Shown in pieces: positions 53,501 through 60,371 of a stretch of 64,000 bases of DNA. The stretch is taken from contig CAYXAA010000009.1 in assembly GCA_964462985.1 (NCBI GenBank), positions 82,926-146,925 of the forward strand. The letters run 5' to 3'. The position numbers and the translations under genes are program-made. The number at the start of each line of letters is the position of its first letter. The first letter of the stretch is position 1. Source of the stretch: CAYXAA01 sp964462985. Lineage in GTDB: Bacteria; Pseudomonadota; Alphaproteobacteria; Rhizobiales; Stappiaceae. The notes beneath the pieces were generated by a model. The model made no database searches, was not told the DNA's origin, and was given only the letters and a program-made list of their open reading frames with translations.

Positions 53501-53591
53501 TGCAGAATACGACAGCACAAAGGATGCTCTTGGAGCTAGCATGCTTGGAAACCTTTCCATAAACAATAATCTCAGAGTTGCAAGTGACTAA
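50589..53591 (+). CDS. VgrG-type tip/spike protein with AT-rich C-terminal extension (copy 2)
   Basis: A 1000-residue paralogue of the preceding gene. The gp27/gp5-like core (residues 1-470) and the linker (NYSATLVESDGTGNGAIIGYHRLGD, from residue 587) match copy 1 well. The extension has hydrophobic segments at the same positions (about 790-815 and 833-854) and a similar ending (KGNFKFQSREDVANCLSID compared with REDFKYLAGGDQANSITVG in copy 1), but its DNA becomes AT-rich from about 52490. Lines I counted fall from about 65% GC in the core to about 31% near the end. This suggests the tail was exchanged or imported. ATG 50589 fits the family start. Confidence 0.88.
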   Translation: MSEVSFARFGFSIDNLDEDTFDVLKFEGTEELSRPFDFTIDLFSRNPHIHLDELIGKRATFSIATDRATRRLHGAVAEIEAGDEVIDGRYHYQVRFVPRIWLKQLSRHNQIHQAMSVVDVLRVELTGTSGKGVKDASALHLEEGRDFEFRLSGKYPPREYTVQWEETDLDFFQRLLETYGLYYYFDHSGGCDKVVICDWKVFLPAIEPTERFRFRGRRDVLASDEPTVDRIAVRHRAVARRVIVADYNDQKPQLDIQAEAAAAGNGIGVESRYGEHVLSLSEARQRAQLDADAAKARAVVYEGDSTCHMFEPGHCIELSGHFRAAFNRRYRMVFLHHEGRTETPGGSTDMRAEAGRRARYGNHFRCLADTVEFRPQRLTPRPKVEGLISARIDAEGSGGAAEIDDQGRYKVRFFFDLSGAANGHASCYLRLATPFGGPQEGLHYPLRKGAEVIVSFLNGDPDRPVITGVVPNPATPNVVTSANRMNYVTKTPGGVTHVFGNRLSDSLPQAGAQQMGHLEMARQDRVSGEAGVYTVANLDGDVAEVRPSVTVGEPLPPTHAFGDVIEQPLDQQFGDPPSGKSATANANYSATLVESDGTGNGAIIGYHRLGDSAEGAGGSFQTVETGDHYTGDKDANNYKMFQYVDGGRLNVTYGKSFTYVKGNTTYATYADDGLLRKWTSNHSSGAGNIDFTYTYARCYNVTWGSKVCVNITNCADVTAGFKTGFSLASKCDVNIATQTQLNLAAKFELSKTFSFARVFGPSIEIAKQKNLFASDSITIGIADLREQSNAKQIAAIAGAAAVTAATGIGGVVSGSLDAKLSNGDTGTGSMDAIDIALMGANISANALGAAQYLYSSKYFNKATSGAGSAPRIQLGKIEDDKNMAKLELNENCRIELSNKDGDSIALIVGDYSLNITDTGITIKNKKDSIFSIDKGNFKFQSREDVANCLSIDENSFLISHKIGTIIKKNNRAEYDSTKDALGASMLGNLSINNNLRVASD

Positions 53592-53846
53592 ACAGTGATT
53601 TGTTATCTCGAATAATAGGTGGTCCTGCTTGACCAATCCTTTTGCTCAGTATGGCAACGCCCGCGAGCAAGGGCGACTGGCCAAGCAGGGAGTTCACCTG
53701 GACCGCTACGGACCTGCCGGCGCAAGGCGCGATGATCCAGTCGCCCGCGCTGCGTGATTTTCGCGGGTTCTAGAGAGCAGAGCGACATCGCACCCAAGAT
53801 CCGCTATAGCTCCAGCCGTCCCGTCTCCACGTCTGCCCAGAAGCCC

Positions 53847-54641
53847 ATGCCCGACGTCCTGATCGCCGCTCTCTACACCTTCGCCGACCTGCCCGACTAC
53901 GAAGATCTGCGCGCGCCCCTGATCGCGGTCGCGCGCGGGGGCGGTGTGCGCGGCAGCCTGCTTCTGGCGGCGGAAGGCGTCAACGGCACGATTGCCGGGC
54001 CGGCGGCGGGGGTGAGCCGCGTGCTCGATCACCTGCGCGCCGATCCGCGGCTTCAGAATCTGGAGCTCAAGTTCTCCACCGCCGACCGTGTGCCGTTCAA
54101 GCGGCTGAAGGTGCGGCTGAAACGCGAGATCGTCAGCCTCGGCGTTGCCGGCGTCGACCCGCGGCGGACGGTCGGCACCTATGTCGAGCCCGAGGACTGG
54201 AACGCCCTGATCGAGGCGCCGGACGTTGTCGTTGTTGATACGCGCAACGCCTACGAGGTTGCGTTCGGCACGTTCGACGGCGCGCTCGATCCGGGCACGA
54301 CCTCGTTCCGGTCGTTTCCTCAGTGGGTGAGGGACGCGGCGGTGCTCAAGGACAAGCCGAAGGTGGCGATGTTCTGCACCGGCGGCATCCGCTGCGAGAA
54401 GGCGACGGCGCTGCTCGTCGACCTCGGCTTTCCCGAGGTCTACCACCTGAAGGGCGGCATTCTGAACTATCTGGAGAAGGTGCCGGAACCGGAGAGCCGC
54501 TGGCGCGGCGACTGTTTCGTGTTCGACGAGCGCATCGCCGTCGATCACCGCCTGCGCCCGACCTGGGGCGCAGGTGCGCCGGAAGCGGCGCTCGCCGTCC
54601 TGCCTGAGGACGTGGCGCGGCTCGGGCGCAATGGCAGTTGA
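53847..54641 (+). CDS. trhO: tRNA uridine(34) hydroxylase (rhodanese family)
   Basis: TrhO (formerly YceA) hydroxylates U34 of several tRNAs to give 5-hydroxyuridine. The 264-residue protein has an N-terminal acylphosphatase-like domain (GGGVRGSLLLAAEGVNGTIAGPA), LKVRLKREIVSLGV, and a rhodanese domain whose active loop FCTGGIRCEKATALL contains the catalytic Cys. ATG 53847 fits the family N-terminus (MPDVLIAALYTFADLPDYEDLR). It begins about 255 bases after vgrG copy 2 and returns to normal high GC, indicating the end of the AT-rich patch. Confidence 0.92.
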   Translation: MPDVLIAALYTFADLPDYEDLRAPLIAVARGGGVRGSLLLAAEGVNGTIAGPAAGVSRVLDHLRADPRLQNLELKFSTADRVPFKRLKVRLKREIVSLGVAGVDPRRTVGTYVEPEDWNALIEAPDVVVVDTRNAYEVAFGTFDGALDPGTTSFRSFPQWVRDAAVLKDKPKVAMFCTGGIRCEKATALLVDLGFPEVYHLKGGILNYLEKVPEPESRWRGDCFVFDERIAVDHRLRPTWGAGAPEAALAVLPEDVARLGRNGS

Positions 54642-54907
54642 AGCGCCGCCGGCCAGGTAACCAAGATTGCAACCGGCCGGCTACAGCCGTTTCCATTGCA
54701 ACGATTTTGCCTTAGGGTATTGCGGTTGGCCGCAGGTTGCGGACAGAGGCCTCGTCCGGGGCGCGGCCCACGCATGATGCGGCACCAATTCGGGCCGACA
54801 TTGATCGGCCGGCGTCCATCCCGCGGCAACAGCGGGAGGGCCGTGAGCCCGTTCCCGCCGAGAGGTTTTCTCCCGAGCGCGCGGGCAAATGCAGGGGCTG
54901 GGTGGTC

Positions 54908-55483
54908 ATGCGTGCCGTATCGATTGCGTTCTCTGTCATTGCCGTTGCGATGTTCGCGCTGCCTGCCGAAGCCGGCGGCCGCCATACCAGTTGCTATGAA
55001 CGGGTTGTGGTGCCGCCGGTCTACCAGACCGTGCAGGAGCGGGTGCTGATCGAGCCGGAGCGCCAGGTCGTGCAAAGGATCGAACCGGTGTTCGAACGCG
55101 TGGTCGAGCAGGTGCTGATCCGCCCGGCCAGCGTCAGTTATCGTCAGATTGCGCCGGTTTACGACGTCGTCCAGCGCCGTGTTCTGGTGCAGCCGGCGCG
55201 GGTCGCCTGGGAAAAGCGCTGGATCAATGGTCGGCAGATCATGTGCAAGATCAAGTATCCGGCTGTCTACGACACCGTGTCGGATCGGGTGCTCGTGCGC
55301 GAAGGGCAGACGGCGGCGGTCGAAATCCCGGCCGTCTACGGCACGCGCGAGCGCACGGTTATGGTGCGCGCCGGCGGCCAGCGCATCGTCACCGTGCCGG
55401 CGCGCTACGGCATCGTCAGCAAGCAGGTGCTGGTGCGCCCGGCGACGACGGCGTGGCAGCCGATCGGGACAGGGTGCCGCTAG
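54908..55483 (+). CDS. Secreted protein with six tandem ~23-residue VLV/PA repeats
   Basis: A 191-residue protein with a signal peptide (MRAVSIAFSVIAVAMFALPAEAG). The mature part consists of about six repeats starting with Pro-Val/Ala-Tyr/Phe: PVYQTVQERVLIEPE, PVFERVVEQVLIRPA, PVYDVVQRRVLVQPA, PAVYDTVSDRVLVRE, PAVYGTRERTVMVRA, PARYGIVSKQVLVRPA. Repeats of this type occur in some OmpA-family and envelope proteins. Three Cys residues (TSCYE, IMCKIK, GTGCR) may form disulfides. Function is unknown. GTG codons just upstream of the ATG at 54908 are also possible starts. It is convergent with the SMP-30-like gene. Confidence 0.78.
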   Translation: MRAVSIAFSVIAVAMFALPAEAGGRHTSCYERVVVPPVYQTVQERVLIEPERQVVQRIEPVFERVVEQVLIRPASVSYRQIAPVYDVVQRRVLVQPARVAWEKRWINGRQIMCKIKYPAVYDTVSDRVLVREGQTAAVEIPAVYGTRERTVMVRAGGQRIVTVPARYGIVSKQVLVRPATTAWQPIGTGCR

Positions 55484-55529
55484 GATCTGCCGTGCGGCGG
55501 GTTGCCGGGCGGGCCTGGCGCGGTCTGTC

Positions 55530-56420
55530 CTATACCCGACCGCCAGCCCTGAAGCGGTGGGTCGGCAGGCCGCGCGCTGCGGGACGGAAACTGTACAGGC
55601 TTCCGGAGGTCGGGAACTCTTCCAGGAGCGCGGCATCGCCGGACGGGCGCAGGCTGGTGACGACCATGGTCGAAAGGTCCGGGCCGCAGAAACACGGCAT
55701 GGTCGGCCGCGGCACCGGCATGGCGATCCGGCAGACCCGTTCTCCGGTCGGAGCGTAGCAGTTGACCACGCCGGCCGAGACGCCGGCCGACCAGTAGTTG
55801 CCCTTGTCATCGACCGTGGCCCCGTCCGGCCGGCCCTCGGCGTCTGTGACATTCGCGAAGCGGTGGCGGTCGGTAACGGCACCGGTCGTCGGATCGAAAC
55901 GCCATGTATCGATCCAGGCGGGGCTGCTGTCGGAATGATACAGCGTACGGCCGTCGGGCGACCAGGCGAGGCCATTGGAGACGTAGAGTCCGTCGGTGAT
56001 GCGGGTCACAACCCCGTCGGGGCAGATGCGGTAGAGCGCGCCGATCGGCTCGCGCTGCGGCCGATCGTCCATGCTGCCGACGAAGAACGAGCCGTCGGGC
56101 GCGACCTTGCCGTCGTTGAGCCGGGTGCGGGGATCGTCGGCCTCGATTTCGGCGACCAGCGCCGTGTCGCCGGTTCCCGGGTCGAACAGCACGACGCGGT
56201 CGCGCAGCGCGACGATGAAGCGATCGTCGTCGGTCAGGCCAAACGAGCCGACGACATCGGGGAAACTCCAGCTTTGGCGCGCACCGCTTTCCCAGTCATA
56301 GGCGTGGATCGCTCGGCCGCGAATGTCGCACCACAACAGCCGGTTCGCGCGCTCGTCCCAGGTCGGACATTCCGCCAGTGCGTTGCGCGAATCGAGCAGG
56401 CAGGTGATACGCGGCGTCAC
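55530..56420 (-). CDS. SMP-30/gluconolactonase-family protein
   Basis: A 296-residue six-bladed beta-propeller of the SMP-30/gluconolactonase/luciferin-regenerating family. Characteristic segments are LLDSRNALAECPTWDERANRLLWCDIRG with the metal-binding Glu, RLNDGKVAPDGSFFVGSM, DGLYVSNGLAWSPDGRTLYHSDS with the conserved Asn-Gly, and EGRPDGATVDDKGNYWSA with the catalytic Asp. The enzymes hydrolyse sugar lactones, in particular gluconolactone or related ones; the substrate here is not certain. GTG 56420 with GAGAG about eight bases upstream is the likely start. No sugar-degradation gene is adjacent, although pgi, eda and edd lie 4-8 kb away. Confidence 0.9.
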   Translation of the reverse strand: MTPRITCLLDSRNALAECPTWDERANRLLWCDIRGRAIHAYDWESGARQSWSFPDVVGSFGLTDDDRFIVALRDRVVLFDPGTGDTALVAEIEADDPRTRLNDGKVAPDGSFFVGSMDDRPQREPIGALYRICPDGVVTRITDGLYVSNGLAWSPDGRTLYHSDSSPAWIDTWRFDPTTGAVTDRHRFANVTDAEGRPDGATVDDKGNYWSAGVSAGVVNCYAPTGERVCRIAMPVPRPTMPCFCGPDLSTMVVTSLRPSGDAALLEEFPTSGSLYSFRPAARGLPTHRFRAGGRV

Positions 56421-56507
56421 GATGTCTCTCCCGGATGTCGAAGGCTGAGGGCGAGTCGAAGGTTTTCGACGTTTTAAAGCAAGCTGCCCGCGCCAGATAG
56501 GGTGCCG

Positions 56508-56978
56508 TCAGCGCTGCCCGCTTTCGGCGCGCGCGCAGGCCACGATCTGCGTTGCCAGATCGTCGAGTTCGGCCACGGTGTCGGTCTTGGCCAGCACCCT
56601 GAGCACGCGGCCGAGGAAGAAGTTGGTGCCGAGCTTCGGGTTGTCGGCGGTGGTCAGGACGACAACGGGCACGTCGGCAAAGGCGGCCTCATCCCACATG
56701 TGCCGCAAGAACGTCGGCCCATCCATCAATGGCATATTGAGATCAAGCACGATCACGTCCGGCAAAGCATCGTTGCGACTGACGCGCGCCCTCAGCCGGT
56801 CGAGTGCGTCCTGGCCGTTCACGGCGGTCTCGATGGTGGTTGGACCCGTGATGTCGTGGACGCGACCGAAGGCCCGGCGGATCAGATAAACGTCGTCGGG
56901 GTCGTCGTCGATAATGAGGATATCAACCGCGCTCGCTTCATCGACCTCTTCGGGCACGCGCGTCCCCGGACCCGTCAT
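56508..56978 (-). CDS. Stand-alone response regulator receiver protein
   Basis: A 156-residue single-domain response regulator. The acidic pocket is in LIIDDDPDDVYLI, the phosphoacceptor Asp79 in DVIVLDLNMPLMDG, Thr109/Thr110 in VVVLTTADNP and Lys131 in VLAKTD. The DDDPDDxxLxxR opening is typical of receivers linked to phytochrome-type or hybrid kinases, but no kinase is next to it. The start is uncertain; ATG 56978 is preferred (purine-rich GGGAGG 12 bases upstream), and an ATG at 57065 would add 29 residues with little similarity to the family. The output partner is unknown. Confidence 0.88.
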   Translation of the reverse strand: MTGPGTRVPEEVDEASAVDILIIDDDPDDVYLIRRAFGRVHDITGPTTIETAVNGQDALDRLRARVSRNDALPDVIVLDLNMPLMDGPTFLRHMWDEAAFADVPVVVLTTADNPKLGTNFFLGRVLRVLAKTDTVAELDDLATQIVACARAESGQR

Positions 56979-57159
56979 CAAGTTTCCGGCCTCCCACCAC
57001 CGTCGAATCGCCCCCAAACGACGTAGTGTACTGATTTTCCCCAAACCGTCAGCGGCATCATACAAAGCGGAGCCGCCGGCTGTCGACGGTGGAGCCTATG
57101 CGGGTAAATACGGTCAGGCCGGCGCGATCAGTTCCAGGAGATTGTCGAAACTATTAGGT

Positions 57160-57630
57160 TCAATCGGCGTCCTCGAGCGTGTAGGCGGTGCGCTTGACCA
57201 CGGTGCGGATGGCGAATGACGAGCGCATGCGCGACACGCCGGGCAGCCGCGTCAGGTGATCACGGTGGATGCGCTCAAAGTCGGCCGGGTCCGCGGCCGC
57301 CACCCGTAGTTGATAGTCGGCGTCGCCGGCCATCAGGTAGCATTCCATGATTTCCGACGAGCGGGCGACCGCAGCCTCGAAGGCGGACAGGACCTCGTTC
57401 GCCTGCGACCGCAGTGAGACCTCGACAAAGACATCCATGCGGCGTGCGATCTTCCTCTGGTCGAGCAGGGCGACGTAGCGGTCGATCACGCCGACCTCCT
57501 CCAGCGCCTTGACGCGGCGCAGGCAGGCAGACGGCGACAGGCCGACGCGATCGGCGAGATCGGCATTGGCGATACGACCGTCTTCCTGCAACACGGTCAG
57601 AATTTTGCGGTCGAGACGGTCGAGCTTCAT
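57160..57630 (-). CDS. Lrp/AsnC-family transcriptional regulator, probably of alanine dehydrogenase
   Basis: A 156-residue leucine-responsive-type regulator: HTH LDRLDRKILTVLQEDGRIANADLADRVGLSPSACLRRVKALEEVGVI and a RAM/ACT-like effector domain with VFVEVSLRSQ, ECYLMAGDADYQLRVAAAD and VSRMRSSFAIRTVVKRTAY. It is transcribed divergently from ald, with 169 bases between them. Lrp-type proteins in this arrangement (AldR-like) usually activate ald in response to alanine. An AT-rich stretch at about 57672-57689 (TTCGAATATTATTGCGCA) in the shared region may hold binding sites. A single copy is expected. Confidence 0.9.
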   Translation of the reverse strand: MKLDRLDRKILTVLQEDGRIANADLADRVGLSPSACLRRVKALEEVGVIDRYVALLDQRKIARRMDVFVEVSLRSQANEVLSAFEAAVARSSEIMECYLMAGDADYQLRVAAADPADFERIHRDHLTRLPGVSRMRSSFAIRTVVKRTAYTLEDAD

Positions 57631-57799
57631 GGCTGGAATGATCGCATAAACTTCGGCAAAAGACGCGAGTCTTCGAATATTATTGCGCATTTCACTGCAA
57701 ACGGGCCAAGTTCGCAAGCCGATGTCGTCTAAGGCGCGTTAGAATGCGCGCTAATGGTTCCGCGCGGGGGGCGCGATCTATCCAGAGGAGGAGGATGTC

Positions 57800-58951
57800 A
57801 TGCGCATCGGCGTGCCGAAGGAAATCAAGAATCACGAATACCGGGTCGGACTGACACCGGAGAGCGTGCGCGAGGTGGTCGCCCACGGTCACGAGGTCGT
57901 GGTCGAGACCGGGGCAGGGGCTGGGATCGGCGCCGGCGACGAGGCTTATCGCGCGGCAGGCGCCACCGTTCTCAGCACAGCGCGGGAGGTGTTCGATGCC
58001 GCGCGCATGATCGTCAAGGTCAAGGAGCCGCAGGCTGTCGAGCGGGCAATGCTGCGCCCCGACCACGTGCTCTTCACCTATCTCCACCTTGCGCCGGATC
58101 CGGAGCAGACGGCCGATCTCGTCAAGTCTGGCGCCACCTGCATTGCCTATGAGACGGTGACCGATCCGCGCGGCGGCCTACCGTTGCTAGCGCCGATGTC
58201 ACAGGTCGCCGGCCGGCTGTCAATCCAGGCCGGCGCGACCGCCTTGGAGAAGGCTCACGGCGGCGCCGGCGTGCTTCTCGGCGGTGTGCCGGGCGTGGCG
58301 GCGGCGAAGGTGGTGGTGATCGGTGGCGGTGTTGTCGGCGCCCATGCCATCACCATGGCCCTCGGTCTCGGTGCAGACGTCACCGTGCTTGACCGCAGCC
58401 TCGATGTTCTTGCCAACCTGTCGTCGCGGTTTGGTCCGGCGCTGACCACGGTCTATTCGACCCGCGCCGCCGTCGAGCAATATGTGCTCGAGGCCGATCT
58501 CGTCATCGGCGCCGTCCTTGTGCCGGGTGCGGCAGCGCCAAAGCTGGTCACGGCAGACCATGTCCGCCGCATGAAGCCCGGCTCGGTGGTGGTCGACGTG
58601 GCGATTGACCAGGGCGGCTGTTTCGAGACGTCGCGGCCGACCACCCATACGGATCCGACTTATGTCGTCGACGAGGTCGTGCACTACTGCGTTGCCAACA
58701 TGCCCGGCGCCGTGCCGCGGACGTCGACCCATGCTCTCAACAATGCGACGCTGCCCTACACGCTTGCGCTCGCCGACCTCGGCTACACCGAGGCGCTGCT
58801 GCAGAACCCGAATTTTCTGAAAGGACTCAATGTCCACCGCGGCAAGGTCACCTGCGAGGCTGTGGCCATGGCTCTTGGCTATCCGTTCATCGACCCGCGG
58901 GACGCGCTCATGTCGGGATCGCCGTCCGCTCGCGCGTCCCTTGCCGGATGA
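57800..58951 (+). CDS. ald: Alanine dehydrogenase
   Basis: Ald interconverts L-alanine and pyruvate plus ammonia with NAD. The 383-residue protein starts with MRIGVPKEIKNHEYRVGLTP, the characteristic opening, and has the catalytic segment LFTYLHLAPDPEQT, SQVAGRLSIQAGATALEK, the Rossmann fold KVVVIGGGVVGAHAITMALGLGADVTVLD and the C-terminal VANMPGAVPRTSTHALNNATLPY. AGGAGGAGG gives a very strong ribosome-binding site. It lies opposite the Lrp-type regulator gene. Under nitrogen-poor or alanine-rich growth it probably serves alanine catabolism. Confidence 0.95.
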   Translation: MRIGVPKEIKNHEYRVGLTPESVREVVAHGHEVVVETGAGAGIGAGDEAYRAAGATVLSTAREVFDAARMIVKVKEPQAVERAMLRPDHVLFTYLHLAPDPEQTADLVKSGATCIAYETVTDPRGGLPLLAPMSQVAGRLSIQAGATALEKAHGGAGVLLGGVPGVAAAKVVVIGGGVVGAHAITMALGLGADVTVLDRSLDVLANLSSRFGPALTTVYSTRAAVEQYVLEADLVIGAVLVPGAAAPKLVTADHVRRMKPGSVVVDVAIDQGGCFETSRPTTHTDPTYVVDEVVHYCVANMPGAVPRTSTHALNNATLPYTLALADLGYTEALLQNPNFLKGLNVHRGKVTCEAVAMALGYPFIDPRDALMSGSPSARASLAG

Positions 58952-59120
58952 CCTGCGCCGCGCGCGTGTGGTGGTGACAACCGGAGCACTGGCAGAGCAC
59001 TGGGTAGCCCCAGCGAACTGGCCCGGCGACTGACCTGCGGGACCGACGTCGCAACCTCGCCAGAATAGAAGCGCGGGCGGAGTGGCTCCGCCCGGCCTTC
59101 GTGCGCTTGCTGGGGCCCGA

Positions 59121-59390
59121 CTATGGGCAGGCGACGTAGTAGCGCCGGCCGTAGCGATCGGTGGCGATACAATTCTTGGGCGTGGTGGCTGCGCCGACCA
59201 TCGCACCGCCTGCTCCGCCGATGACGCCACCGACGAGCGCGCCGCCGACGTCGCCGGTTGCCGCTGCGCCGATCGCGGCACCGGTTGCCGCACCAAGGCC
59301 ACCACCAACAAGAGCGCGGTCGCCCTGGCTATCGGATTGGCAACCCGCGAGCAGCAGAGCTGCAAGGGAGGCGATCACCAGTTGCTTCAT
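59121..59390 (-). CDS. Glycine-zipper lipoprotein (copy 1 of three)
   Basis: An 89-residue lipoprotein with lipobox LLLAGC (MKQLVIASLAALLLAGCQSD). The mature part has a glycine-zipper helical hairpin (ALVGGGLGAATGAAIGAAATGDVGGALVGGVIGGAGGAMVGAATTP) and the short tail CIATDRYGRRYYVACP with two Cys residues. Such glycine-zipper lipoproteins sit in the outer membrane and are usually of unknown function. The next two genes on the same strand encode very similar proteins of the same length, indicating tandem duplication. Confidence 0.85.
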   Translation of the reverse strand: MKQLVIASLAALLLAGCQSDSQGDRALVGGGLGAATGAAIGAAATGDVGGALVGGVIGGAGGAMVGAATTPKNCIATDRYGRRYYVACP

Positions 59391-59466
59391 TCTTCCAGTC
59401 CTTACTTTCTGCTGCCCCCCGGCTTGCGGTTGAACTCGTCGGGCCGATTTGCCCCGAACTTTTCCG

Positions 59467-59736
59467 TTACGGACACCTCGTATAGTACTGCCGGCCATAG
59501 CGGTCGGTGGTGATGCAGTTTCTCGGTGTCGTTGCGGCGCCGACGGCCGCGCCGCCGACACCGCCGATCGCAGCACCGGCGAGAGCACCGCCGACGTCGC
59601 CTGTGGCGGCAGCGCCGACCGCGGCGCCGGTGGCAGCCCCCAGGCCGCCGCCGACGAGCGCGCGGTCACGTGAACTGTCAGATTGGCAGCCGGCGAGCAG
59701 AAGAGCCGCACCAAAGGCGATCACTACCTGTTTCAT
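59467..59736 (-). CDS. Glycine-zipper lipoprotein (copy 2 of three)
   Basis: An 89-residue paralogue with lipobox LLLAGC and the same glycine-zipper (ALVGGGLGAATGAAVGAAATGDVGGALAGAAIGGVGGAAVGAATTP). It differs at the tail, TTDRYGRQYYTRCP in place of ATDRYGRRYYVACP. It is the most divergent of the three and the middle one. The intervening gaps of roughly 76 and 81 bases are similar, which supports tandem duplication of a gene plus leader region. No outer-membrane partner gene is adjacent. Confidence 0.85.
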   Translation of the reverse strand: MKQVVIAFGAALLLAGCQSDSSRDRALVGGGLGAATGAAVGAAATGDVGGALAGAAIGGVGGAAVGAATTPRNCITTDRYGRQYYTRCP

Positions 59737-59817
59737 TATACCGTCCTTCCTGTCTTGCCGCTCCCGGCCTTCGGGTTGCGTCACTCCAGTTGGACCGCCG
59801 GTGCCGGAAGCGCTCCC

Positions 59818-60087
59818 TTACGGGCAAGCGACGTAGTAGCGCCGGCCATAGCGGTCGGTGGCAATGCAGTTTTTGGGCGTCGTCGCCGCACCGATCATGG
59901 CGCCGCCCGCGCCGCCAATGACGCCGCCGACGAGGGCTCCTCCGACATCGCCGGTCGCAGCCGCGCCGATGATGGCTCCAGTGGCAGCGCCGAGACCGCC
60001 GCCGACCAGCGCACGGTCCGTCTGGCTGTCGGACTGGCAGCCAGCCAAGAGAACCGTGCTCGCGCCCACAATCAGAAGAGTCCGCAT
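59818..60087 (-). CDS. Glycine-zipper lipoprotein (copy 3 of three)
   Basis: An 89-residue paralogue with signal peptide MRTLLIVGASTVLLAGCQSD and nearly the same mature part as copy 1 (ALVGGGLGAATGAIIGAAATGDVGGALVGGVIGGAGGAMIGAATTP, tail ATDRYGRRYYVACP). It is the first gene of the trio in transcription order. The 284 bases upstream to the pgi gene contain no recognisable gene. Copies 1 and 3 share more of the tail than copy 2, so the duplication order or later gene conversion is open. Confidence 0.85.
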   Translation of the reverse strand: MRTLLIVGASTVLLAGCQSDSQTDRALVGGGLGAATGAIIGAAATGDVGGALVGGVIGGAGGAMIGAATTPKNCIATDRYGRRYYVACP

Positions 60088-60371
60088 GTCTATGCCCTCA
60101 CCCCAGTCGTTAGAGATCAGTTCCAAGTTCGAAATGAGCCTACAGTAGCAGGGTCCGGCGGACTTGCGCTATAAATCAGTGCCTTAGTCCGAGGGAACGT
60201 CTCATTTTCCTCAGTATCGTTTCTCTCTCCGTGACAAAGGTCACATCCAGCGGCCTTCAGGGGCGCATCGCTCGATTTCACGAAGCGAATCGCCGACGAA
60301 GCGGGCGCAGAATTGGCAAGCATTGTGTTAACTTTAAGGGGTGAGCTGCGTCGCTGAGCCTCGCCTCCTTG

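Noticed and set aside
53603..53797. Possible immunity gene after vgrG copy 2 (64 codons, minus strand)
   Set aside because: It has no ribosome-binding site, no hydrophobic or acidic character expected of immunity proteins, and is on the opposite strand.
59121..60087. Glycine-rich repeats of the lipoproteins as a DNA satellite
   Set aside because: The repetition is explained by three intact paralogous genes with signal peptides and stop codons.
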